The notes below the pieces were generated by a model, which saw nothing but the letters and a program-made list of their open reading frames with translations, was not told the origin of the DNA and searched no databases. The position numbers and the translations under genes were made by a program. DNA of 19,643 nt from an uncultured Porphyromonadaceae bacterium. GTDB taxonomy: Bacteria; Bacteroidota; Bacteroidia; Bacteroidales; Muribaculaceae. Every line of letters starts with the position of its first letter. The first letter of the stretch is position 1. Below, piece after piece: positions 1 through 6,817 of this stretch. The DNA lies in contig URMA01000055.1 in the NCBI GenBank assembly GCA_900548875.1, positions 1 to 19,643 of the forward strand. Direction: 5' to 3'.

Positions 1-578
1 GTAGCCGTGTCGAATGTGCCTTCGTGCTTCAGCCCGTCCAACGTGTAGTCAGCAGGTTCCATTCCGTTGAAAATGATGCCATCGCCCGCCTTGAAGGTGA
101 ATTTGATGAGACTCATGCGGTGGTGGAAGGAGTTGTCTTCACCGCCTTTGTCGGTTTTGTCGGTGAAGCTCACCGTCGGGTTGTGGGTGTCGCCCGTGGC
201 TCCCGAGGCAAAGAGGAAGTCGATGCCGGGGCCCTGCTTGTCGGCTGCGGTGCTGACGGTCACCGTTCCGCCCTCAGCCTGATACGGATAGTAGGCATTG
301 AAGGTCTTCGTTTCGGTGTCATCGAAATAGATGGTTGTACCGTCGGTCACGAACTTACCGTTCTCTCTCTTGTAGGGCACGTTGGTGAAGCTTGCGCCGG
401 TGACGCCGATGCGGTCGCCGTCGGTCCAGTCGGTTCCTTCCGAATTGACGCGGGTAGCGGGCGTAATGTCGGCGATAAACTTGGCGGCTACCGGGCCGTC
501 ATTCAGGTTCTCGTTGTCGTTGTTACAGGCGGCAAGTGTCAATGCCAGCGCTGCGAAAGCAAAAAATCTTGTCTTCAT
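1..578 (-). CDS. Fimbrillin-like lipoprotein (Mfa-like_1 family), 3' end missing
   Basis: This is the last visible gene of the leftward fimbrial operon and it runs off the window edge, so only the first 192 residues are seen. The protein starts with a lipoprotein signal peptide (hydrophobic residues 5-15, lipobox LAAC, acceptor Cys18) followed by an Asn/Asp-rich stretch. Residues 38-58 carry the pattern common in Bacteroidales fimbrillins: an Arg (R43), then Trp51 and GDRIGV near 54-59. The rest is Thr/Asp-rich and beta-like. Members of this family are exported as lipoproteins and assembled into surface fimbriae; whether this one is a major or a tip subunit is unknown. The ATG at 578 was chosen; an in-frame ATG at 587 would add MNK. 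The gap to the upstream Mfa2-like gene is about 34 bp, which suggests co-transcription. The family call comes from recognised pattern, not from a search. Confidence 0.8.
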   Translation of the reverse strand, partial: MKTRFFAFAALALTLAACNNDNENLNDGPVAAKFIADITPATRVNSEGTDWTDGDRIGVTGASFTNVPYKRENGKFVTDGTTIYFDDTETKTFNAYYPYQAEGGTVTVSTAADKQGPGIDFLFASGATGDTHNPTVSFTDKTDKGGEDNSFHHRMSLIKFTFKAGDGIIFNGMEPADYTLDGLKHEGTFDTA

Positions 579-612
579 CTTATTCATTCTTAATTATTAA
601 TTCTTCATTGTC

Positions 613-1464
613 TTACATTTCCGCACTGGCATCGCCACCTTCTACCGTTTCCCATCCGGTAATTTCGCCCTTGCCTTCTTCCATGCCGACGGGGGTTTCC
701 AGTGTTCCGGTCACACGGTAGGCGGTGGTCATATCGCCGTTAAAGTCCGCAAGGGCTTCCGTCAGGTCGACCTCCGTGCGCTGTGTGCGTCCGCCATCGG
801 TAAAGACGATGTCCAGTACCAGCGCCTGCACGTCTCCCATCGTACCCAGCAGGCGGGCGTCGGCCGTGAGCTTGCTGCCGTCACGGGTGAAGGAGAAGAC
901 CGTGGAGGCCGGTTCGCCGATGGTCTGTCCCTTCTCCATGTCAAAAATTCCAGCTATGCCGCTGAGGGTGGCGGTCACGTTCTGTATCAGTTCGGGGCGT
1001 CCCTGCGTCACTTCCAGTTCCAGTTGCAGGTCACGTACACGCTGCACCGGAACGGCATTGACACGCAGCGTGTCGTCAGCTGTTACGGTTATCTCCTGAC
1101 TGACGGTCTTCAGATAGCCCGGCAGGGGGATTACGGATGCACCGTCCGCACGGCTCTTGCCATCAGGGGCATTGACCCGTGCCATTCGTCCGTCGAAAGT
1201 GAAACCTTCCGCACGGTTATAGATTACCAAACTGTGTGTTCCCGGATTGAGCAGGTCGGGATTGGTGAATGGCGAACCTGTAATGTCGGCCACCTTCCCG
1301 TCCATGTCGAGTACATAGTTATCGTCTGCCGACAGTCCCGTCAGACTGACGGTGACAGCTCCCTTGTCGGGATGCGGCGTGTCATAAAGCGTGTCCTTCA
1401 CGCAGGAAGAGAGCAGCACGGCGGCTGCCATTCCCATCATATTTATATATTGTCTTGCTTTCAT
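613..1464 (-). CDS. FimB/Mfa2-like fimbrial lipoprotein
   Basis: The 283-residue product has a lipoprotein signal peptide with lipobox LLSSC (acceptor Cys21). The following KDTLYDTPHPDKG segment is typical of the Bacteroidales FimB/Mfa2-like lipoproteins that accompany fimbrillins. In Porphyromonas the Mfa2/FimB proteins anchor fimbriae and limit their length; an anchoring role here is inferred from family and position. The body is beta-rich, with hydrophobic strands alternating with Thr/Asp-rich turns, and has no other recognised motif. It ends in an acidic tail. It lies 106 bp downstream of the DUF3575 gene and about 34 bp upstream of the fimbrillin-like gene, all on one strand, which supports a shared fimbrial function. 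A DUF5119-type lipoprotein is the main alternative name. Confidence 0.72.
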   Translation of the reverse strand: MKARQYINMMGMAAAVLLSSCVKDTLYDTPHPDKGAVTVSLTGLSADDNYVLDMDGKVADITGSPFTNPDLLNPGTHSLVIYNRAEGFTFDGRMARVNAPDGKSRADGASVIPLPGYLKTVSQEITVTADDTLRVNAVPVQRVRDLQLELEVTQGRPELIQNVTATLSGIAGIFDMEKGQTIGEPASTVFSFTRDGSKLTADARLLGTMGDVQALVLDIVFTDGGRTQRTEVDLTEALADFNGDMTTAYRVTGTLETPVGMEEGKGEITGWETVEGGDASAEM

Positions 1465-1480
1465 ATTATTCTATTTTTTA

Positions 1481-1504
1481 GACATAAGAACAAAAGAACA
1501 AATA
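1481..1504 (-). repeat. Single arm of the GACA-AAGAACA palindromic repeat family
   Basis: In the 106 bp gap between the DUF3575 and Mfa2-like genes, the plus strand reads GACATAAGAACAAAAGAACA from 1481. The first 21 bases match the left arm of the repeat units at 6578-6800 with two mismatches. The second half of the palindrome is not present. It may be a decayed copy of the same dispersed element or an independent A-rich stretch. Confidence 0.45.
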
Positions 1505-1570
1505 TTGGGAGACTGGGGACTGCGCCATCTGGCTGTAACCTGCTCGACCAAATTCTTCATTCTTGATTCT

Positions 1571-2668
1571 TCATTTAATTTTCCATACCAATGTCACACC
1601 GGCATTGATGGGGCCCCACCAGTCCTTTGTCTCGTGGCCACGGCGCACGCGCACACCGTCGATGACTTCATATTTTTCATAGTCGGCATTCAGGTAGCCC
1701 AAGCCGAGGTTGAAATCAAGATCTAATGCCTTGTTCAGCCGCAGCCGGTAGCCGGCAGTGATGCCGCCACCCATCAGGTCGCCCTGCTTGCCTGTTTCGG
1801 AGAGCTTGTAGTTGAACTGTCCGGCCTTGAACATAGCACCCAGATACCAGGCTTTTTTCTCGCCCATGTAGTAACGCACTTCCGGAGCCACTTCCCAGAG
1901 TGCATAGCGGCGGTCTTTGTCGCTCCACGTCCAAGAAGTCCACGAGCCGTTTACGGCAATGCCCCACGACGGGCAGATGCGCCATTCAAGTCCTAAATCG
2001 GGTGTCAGGGTAGCCCAGCGCAGCAGGTTGGCACGCAGGGAGAGATGATAATCAGTTGTGATTTTGGTTTCCGACGGCATGTCGGCAAGTGTATTTTGTT
2101 GAGCGGCTTTCTCTGCCTCTGCCTTTTCAGCGGCAAGTCGGGCTTCTTCCGCTTTGCGCTGCTCTTCGGCAAGTCGTTCCTGTTCGGCACGCTTCTCGGC
2201 TTCCAGTCGTTCGGCTTCCGCCTTGCGTCGTGCTTCCGCTTCCGCATCCGTCGCGGCTGTTTCCTTTACCGGTACCGTCATGCGCACAGTGACAAAGTCT
2301 CCCTCTGTCGCATGGTTGCGGGTGATAAAGTTTTCTTCCTTGATTTCCGCACGGATAATCAGTTCGGATTTCACACGGTTGGCACGGATCTTCGCCGTGG
2401 CAAGGTTCTCGGCTTCACTGCCTAATGAGTTGCAGTAGCCGTCAACCAATAGCGGCAGCTTGCCGTCAAGAATTGTTGCTTTGTTTTTTTCGATACACTC
2501 CAGCAGGCGGGCAAGCTCTGTGTCATTCCCATTCCAAGGCACATAGAACATATCCTTCTGCGGAACGAACCGGAAGGTGTAGGTCGTGTCTGCTTTCTGC
2601 TGCGCCATTGCCGGAAGCAACAGCAGTGTCAACAGTGCGGTCGTAATCCATTTTTTCAATTCAGTCAT
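1571..2668 (-). CDS. OmpA-like/DUF3575 outer-membrane protein of the fimbrial operon
   Basis: This 365-residue protein has a signal peptide (about 1-22, cleavage after AMA). Residues about 27-130 resemble an OmpA C-terminal-like fold: a DGYCNSLGSEAENLATAKIR stretch near 76-95, followed by RANRV, matches the Asn/Arg pattern of that domain, though this copy looks degenerate. Residues 138-192 are almost entirely Ala, Glu, Lys and Arg and should form a long charged helix or coiled coil. Residues about 205-365 match DUF3575: NLLRWATLTPDLGLEWR at 214-230, PEVRYYMG near 262-269, and a C-terminal strand ending in Lys. DUF3575 proteins are common in Bacteroidales fimbrial clusters and are predicted outer-membrane barrels. 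A role as an envelope anchor for the fimbria is inferred. The gene follows the membrane-protein gene by only 11 bp. Confidence 0.8.
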   Translation of the reverse strand: MTELKKWITTALLTLLLLPAMAQQKADTTYTFRFVPQKDMFYVPWNGNDTELARLLECIEKNKATILDGKLPLLVDGYCNSLGSEAENLATAKIRANRVKSELIIRAEIKEENFITRNHATEGDFVTVRMTVPVKETAATDAEAEARRKAEAERLEAEKRAEQERLAEEQRKAEEARLAAEKAEAEKAAQQNTLADMPSETKITTDYHLSLRANLLRWATLTPDLGLEWRICPSWGIAVNGSWTSWTWSDKDRRYALWEVAPEVRYYMGEKKAWYLGAMFKAGQFNYKLSETGKQGDLMGGGITAGYRLRLNKALDLDFNLGLGYLNADYEKYEVIDGVRVRRGHETKDWWGPINAGVTLVWKIK

Positions 2669-2679
2669 ATTATTATCAG

Positions 2680-3501
2680 TTATATTATTTCATCCTCAAA
2701 ATTGTGCCGTTTCCAATACCGCAGATAGCCCCTGCGCTCGTGTTCGTCACCTTTGATTGCAGGGTGAAAACGGAACAGATAGCGTAACACCGTGTACACC
2801 GACAGCAGAACGGCGAAAACAATGGTACATATAGAGGGGTTCCACCATAAAGCCCCCTCGGACAGGACGGCAAGAGGCGGAAAAACCAGCAGACTGAGAC
2901 TTTCGGGATACATTTCCTTTATTCCTATCGGGCCACTGTATTCATTGTCGCCACGAAGCCGGAATACCCGGATATAGTCATGTATGAGGAACAGACAACA
3001 GAGCAGACAGAAGACCATACTCACCCCACGATAAACAGATAACGTCACCACATTTGTAAGGTAAAGGGCAAATGCGGCTGCAGCTGCCAGAAGAATCGTA
3101 TATACCTTTCCATAGCTGAATGACGTGATTCTATCGGCATAGCAGAAGCCGTCACCATAATCCTTCCGCCAAAAAAGCACCTGACAGGAGGCACAGGCGG
3201 GATAAAGAACCGCAAGGGCGGCAAACCATCTCTCTGCCGGTACGTCGTCGGGCAGATCCGGAGTCAGGATGAAAAGCAGCGCCAATATCCCGATTGACAC
3301 AACGGAAACGGAAAACAGCAAATTGATGTTGCGTGCCGGATAGTCGTACTCATAAGGACGTTCAAGGTATTTGCAGTCAGGCCGCATCCACCAGGGCAGC
3401 CATGAAGTATTGCCGTAGCTCAGCCTGTACGGAAAAGATGCGATGCCCGCAGCAATCAGCAGACAGGAAGCTGTGAGAGTATGGATTGTTTCTGTATTCA
3501 T
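2680..3501 (-). CDS. Uncharacterised polytopic membrane protein, first gene of the fimbrial operon
   Basis: The 273-residue product is not recognised as any named family. It has about seven hydrophobic segments, near residues 8-26, 59-79, 91-111, 133-152, 159-174, 201-219 and 224-243, so it is probably an inner-membrane protein. Cysteines are frequent (for example Cys103, Cys106, Cys165, Cys168 and Cys169), and the C-terminus is a charged tail rich in Arg, Lys and Glu. No signal peptide cleavage site or catalytic motif is evident. The stop codon is 11 bp from the start of the DUF3575 gene, so the two are almost certainly co-transcribed. This link does not prove a fimbrial role. The ATG at 3501 is supported by the long open frame and by a possible leader upstream. 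Confidence 0.7.
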   Translation of the reverse strand: MNTETIHTLTASCLLIAAGIASFPYRLSYGNTSWLPWWMRPDCKYLERPYEYDYPARNINLLFSVSVVSIGILALLFILTPDLPDDVPAERWFAALAVLYPACASCQVLFWRKDYGDGFCYADRITSFSYGKVYTILLAAAAAFALYLTNVVTLSVYRGVSMVFCLLCCLFLIHDYIRVFRLRGDNEYSGPIGIKEMYPESLSLLVFPPLAVLSEGALWWNPSICTIVFAVLLSVYTVLRYLFRFHPAIKGDEHERRGYLRYWKRHNFEDEII

Positions 3502-3544
3502 ACATCATTCAGTTTGAAGGTGGATAAAAGAGGACATACGAATA

Positions 3545-3587
3545 CGGAAAAGGGCGGAAAACTTCTGTAAAAAGAGTTTCCGCCCTT
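3545..3587 (-). terminator. Hairpin with U-tract in the leader of the membrane-protein/fimbrial operon
   Basis: An 11 bp perfect stem (AAGGGCGGAAA at 3550-3560 pairing with TTTCCGCCCTT at 3577-3587) is extended by imperfect pairs around a short A-rich loop. Read on the minus strand it is followed by TTTTCC, so it resembles an intrinsic terminator in the minus direction. It lies about 45 nt upstream of the ATG at 3501. No clear gene ends there, so it could act as an attenuator in the leader or end a small RNA. Confidence 0.6.
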
Positions 3588-3865
3588 GCATATCTTCTTA
3601 AAAATGAATAAATTAACGCGCGGGGAATGCCGGTCAGAATGTGTGTGTTTACACGAATTTCACACATTTCCAAATTTTCGGCAGACTTATTTGAATGGGA
3701 ACATGCGGAACGATGCAGCCGGCAACAAAAAGTTACCAAGGACACCATACTGTTTTCAAAAATATGCTGCAAGATGAATTTCATAGTTCCCTCCATTTAG
3801 ATTTAAAAGACAGGGGAAGTAGCAGACGAAAAATTCTATTGGTTTGAGTTTCTACACATACACCC

Positions 3866-3886
3866 CCTATCTTTTGCAAAGATAGG
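3866..3886. repeat. Perfect 9 bp inverted repeat overlapping a -7 box
   Basis: The sequence CCTATCTTT TGC AAAGATAGG is a perfect palindrome with a 3-base centre. Its right half contains the minus-strand -7-like box. It could be an operator for a dimeric regulator, or simply symmetric promoter sequence. No regulator gene is adjacent. Confidence 0.55.
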
Positions 3887-3906
3887 AATTTAAACAAAAA
3901 AGCAAA
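3877..3906 (-). promoter_or_regulatory. Bacteroidota-type promoter for the membrane-protein/fimbrial operon
   Basis: On the minus strand TATCTTTG (3877-3884) matches the TAnnTTTG -7 consensus. A TTTG (-33 element, 3903-3906) lies 18 bp upstream, close to the usual 19-21. Transcription would begin near 3870 and give a leader of about 370 nt before 3501. The 629 bp between the ATG at 3501 and topA otherwise holds the hairpin at 3545-3587, A/T-rich sequence and the topA promoter. Confidence 0.55.
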
Positions 3907-4097
3907 GAAAAATCCGTGAAAAGTTGTATAACACTAAAAAATAAGAGTTTGCAATGTCTGATTTATCGGGGAATTTCCGGGGATTTGCTTAGCTTTTTTG
4001 CAACAGTTGTCTGTCACTGCGCATTTAGGGAAATAAACGATTAACACTATTTTCCATATTTCACTGTCGATAATGTTTTTATCTGCGTTTTTTTGTC

Positions 4098-4105
4098 TAA
4101 TTTTG
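4098..4105 (+). promoter_or_regulatory. -7 box of the topA promoter
   Basis: TAATTTTG matches TAnnTTTG exactly and lies 25 bp before the topA ATG, predicting a leader of about 20 nt. A good TTTG -33 element is not seen at the expected distance; the nearest candidate is AATG at 4072-4075. Confidence 0.45.
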
Positions 4106-4130
4106 CGCCCAACTTAAATAATTAAAGTGT

Positions 4131-6461
4131 ATGCCGAAAAATTTAGTTATTGTTGAGTCCCCCGCAAAAGCAAAAACCATCGAAAAGTTTTTGGGAAAGG
4201 ACTACAAAGTAATGTCAAGCTACGGTCATATCCGCGACTTGCAGAAAAAGGATTTCAGTATCGACATCGAACACGGCTATAAACCCATATATGAAATTCC
4301 CTCCGACAAGAAGGAACTGGTAAAGGAACTCAAGGCAGAAGCCAAAAAGGCAGACATGGTCTGGCTCGCTTCCGATGAGGACCGCGAGGGAGAAGCCATC
4401 GCATGGCACTTGTATGAAGTGTTGGGACTGACTCCGGAAAAGACAAAACGTATCGTTTTCCACGAAATCACGAAAAACGCCATTCTCCATGCCATAGAGA
4501 ATCCGCGCGACATCGACCTCAACCGGGTTGACGCACAGCAGGCACGCCGCGTGCTCGACCGCATTGTAGGCTTTGAGCTGTCGCCTGTGCTCTGGAAGAA
4601 AATCAAACCGGCTCTTTCGGCAGGCCGTGTGCAGAGTGTGGCAGTCCGCCTGATTGTGGAACGCGAAAAGGAAATCAAGAACTTCGTTTCGGAAGAATAC
4701 TACCGCGTGGTGGCAGTGTTCCACACCCACCCGGCTACGCAGCCCATCCGTGCGGAACTCAACCGCCGCCTGGGAAGCAAGGAGGAAGCGATGGCGTTCC
4801 TCGAAGAATGCAAAAACGCTTCGTTTAAGATTACCGACCTGACCGTCAAGCCGATTGTCAAGACTCCGGCAGCACCGTTCACCACCTCCACCCTCCAGCA
4901 GGAGGCTTCGCGCAAACTGGGATTCTCGGTTTCGCAGACCATGATGGTGGCTCAGCGCCTCTACGAATCGGGATTCATCACTTACATGCGTACCGACTCC
5001 GTCAACCTTTCGGAACTGGCCCTCGGCACTATCGCCGCGGAAATCAAGTCGGAAATGGGCGACAACTACTACAAACGCCGCAACTATCACACGTCGTCGA
5101 AAGGCGCGCAGGAGGCCCACGAGGCTATCCGCCCGACCTATATCTCCCATCACACCATCGAGGGGACAATGCAGGAAAAACGCCTCTACGACCTGATTTG
5201 GAAGCGCACCATCGCTTCGCAGATGGCCGACGCACAACTGGAAAAGACAACGGTGGAGATTTCGCTCAGCAACCGCCAGGAAAAATTCATGGCTACGGGC
5301 GAGGTCATCAAGTTCGACGGTTTCCTGAAAGTGTATATGGAATCGACCGACGACGAAAACGACAACGACACGCAGGAATCCATGCTGCCGCCGCTCAAGG
5401 CCGGCATGCAGCTTGACTTGGCGGAAAGCAACGCCATGCAGCGCTTCACGCAGCACCCGCCGCGCTATTCGGAGGCCATGCTCGTGCGCAAGCTGGAAGA
5501 ACTGGGCATCGGCCGTCCGTCGACCTATGCACCGACCATTTCCACGATTCAGAACCGCGACTACGTGGAAAAAGGCGAAAAGGAAGGCGAAAAACGCGAC
5601 ACCTGCATACTGACACTCAAAAACGGCAACATCAAGGAAACGGTGAAAACCGAAACCGTCGGCAGCGAGAAAGGCAAACTGATTCCGACCGACATCGGCA
5701 TGGTGGTCAACGATTTCCTGATGGAATATTTCCCCGACATTATGGACTACAATTTCACGGCCAACGTGGAAGAGAAATTCGACCATATTGCTGAAGGACT
5801 GACAAAATGGAACGACGAAATCGAACGGTTCTACAAGATATTCCACCCGGAAGTGGAAAAGATTTCCAATCTCCGGCTCGAGCATAAAGTGGGAGAACGT
5901 GTCCTCGGCAAGGACCCGAAAACGGGCAAGGAAGTGTCGGTGAAAATCGGCCGCTTCGGGCCGCTCGTTCAGCTTGGCAGCACGGACAGCAGCGAAAAGC
6001 CGCAGTTCGCATCGCTGCTGAAAGGACAGTCGGTGAACGACATCACACTGGAAGAAGCGCTGAAACTCTTCGACCTTCCGCGCACACTGGGCGAATACGA
6101 AGGCAAGGAGGTGACGGTGGCAATCGGACGTTTCGGACCGTATGTGAAGCACGACGGCAAGTTCGTGTCTATCCCGAAGGACCAGACTCCTTACAGCATC
6201 ACCCTCGAAGAAGCCATCGAGCTTATCAAGAGCAAGGCGGACGCCGAAAAGAAAAAGTTGGTCAAGAAGTTTGACGAAGAGCCGGATCTGGAAGTGCTCA
6301 ACGGCCCTTACGGAGTCTATATCGCCTATAAAAAGAAGAACTACAAGATTCCGAAAGGCACCGACATCGACGGACTGACGCTCGAAGCCTGCAAGGCCAT
6401 CATTGAAGATGCCGCCAATGCGCCGAAAAAGCCCGCCCGCCGCACCGCCAAGAAAAAATAA
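4131..6461 (+). CDS. topA: DNA topoisomerase I (type IA)
   Basis: TopA relaxes negatively supercoiled DNA by nicking one strand through a 5'-phosphotyrosine. The N-terminal Toprim domain has IVESPAKAKTIEKFL (residues 7-21, catalytic Glu9) and the metal-binding DxDxE set Asp82/Asp84/Glu86 in SDEDREGE. The active-site tyrosine is Tyr285 in GFITYMRTDS, with Arg287 beside it. The central region carries the family's RxVLDRIVGFELSP-type and IGRPSTYAPTIS motifs. The C-terminal third has three Toprim C-terminal repeats (signatures KIGRFGPLVQLG, AIGRFGPYVKHDG and NGPYGVYIAYKKK) and a Lys/Arg-rich tail. The four-cysteine zinc fingers of the E. coli enzyme are absent, which is normal for this phylum. 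At 776 residues it is complete. The ATG at 4131 is fixed by the conserved MPKNLVIVESP start. The gene is monocistronic, with its own promoter and terminator. Confidence 0.98.
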   Translation: MPKNLVIVESPAKAKTIEKFLGKDYKVMSSYGHIRDLQKKDFSIDIEHGYKPIYEIPSDKKELVKELKAEAKKADMVWLASDEDREGEAIAWHLYEVLGLTPEKTKRIVFHEITKNAILHAIENPRDIDLNRVDAQQARRVLDRIVGFELSPVLWKKIKPALSAGRVQSVAVRLIVEREKEIKNFVSEEYYRVVAVFHTHPATQPIRAELNRRLGSKEEAMAFLEECKNASFKITDLTVKPIVKTPAAPFTTSTLQQEASRKLGFSVSQTMMVAQRLYESGFITYMRTDSVNLSELALGTIAAEIKSEMGDNYYKRRNYHTSSKGAQEAHEAIRPTYISHHTIEGTMQEKRLYDLIWKRTIASQMADAQLEKTTVEISLSNRQEKFMATGEVIKFDGFLKVYMESTDDENDNDTQESMLPPLKAGMQLDLAESNAMQRFTQHPPRYSEAMLVRKLEELGIGRPSTYAPTISTIQNRDYVEKGEKEGEKRDTCILTLKNGNIKETVKTETVGSEKGKLIPTDIGMVVNDFLMEYFPDIMDYNFTANVEEKFDHIAEGLTKWNDEIERFYKIFHPEVEKISNLRLEHKVGERVLGKDPKTGKEVSVKIGRFGPLVQLGSTDSSEKPQFASLLKGQSVNDITLEEALKLFDLPRTLGEYEGKEVTVAIGRFGPYVKHDGKFVSIPKDQTPYSITLEEAIELIKSKADAEKKKLVKKFDEEPDLEVLNGPYGVYIAYKKKNYKIPKGTDIDGLTLEACKAIIEDAANAPKKPARRTAKKK

Positions 6462-6485
6462 AAACATCTCTATCTGATAATTGGA

Positions 6486-6527
6486 AAAAGGAGCACAAAC
6501 GCCACACCGGCATTTATGCTCCTTTTC
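6486..6527 (+). terminator. Intrinsic terminator of topA
   Basis: A perfect 10 bp stem (AAAAGGAGCA at 6486-6495 with TGCTCCTTTT at 6517-6526) continues into further A-T and GCC/GGC pairs around an ACAC loop. The T-run at the end of the right arm serves as the U-tract. It begins 24 bp after the topA stop. The A-run on the left arm would also allow some minus-strand termination. Confidence 0.85.
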
Positions 6528-6577
6528 TGATATCATTCCCCGACACTCTTCCCCTTTGATTGCCGGATTTTATTTTC

Positions 6578-6800
6578 GACAGAAGAACATTAGGACAAAA
6601 AGACTGATAAGAATATCCTCAAAATTATGTTCTATGTTCAAATTTTTTGACAGAAGAACAGAAGAACAAAAAACAGATACTAACGCCCTCAAATTTATGT
6701 CTTTTTGTTCTTATGTCTGAGTTTTTGACAGAAGAACACAAGAACAAAAAACAGATAATAGCGTCCTCAAATTTATGTCTTTTTGTTCTTATGTCGGAAG
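6578..6800. repeat. Three tandem ~71-78 bp palindromic repeat units between topA and sufS
   Basis: Units begin at 6578, 6649 and 6727, each with GACAGAAGAACA. Units 2 and 3 are nearly identical, differing at about seven positions; unit 1 is more diverged. Each unit is an imperfect inverted repeat: the right arm ends TTTTTGTTCTTATGTC, and in unit 3 the arms at 6727-6750 and 6772-6795 match at 19 of 24 positions. The centre carries CCTCAAATTTATG. The array fills most of the 356 bp gap between convergent topA and sufS, after the topA terminator. No coding sequence is supported in this gap. The units could form hairpins in transcripts from either side and act as bidirectional transcription ends, or be a non-autonomous dispersed element. 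Confidence 0.85.
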
Positions 6801-6817
6801 TTTTTAATTCTTAAACA

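Noticed and set aside
3509..3796. A 95-codon minus-strand frame in the fimbrial operon leader, with a GGAGGG upstream of an internal ATG and a stop next to the 3501 start
   Set aside because: The composition is not protein-like (odd Cys/His/Arg mix), no family is recognised, and the strong terminator hairpin at 3545-3587 lies inside it. A leader peptide cannot be fully excluded.
4215..6536. A 773-codon open frame antisense to topA
   Set aside because: It mirrors the codon bias of topA, is rich in Phe/His/Arg with no recognised domain, and the topA reading is certain.
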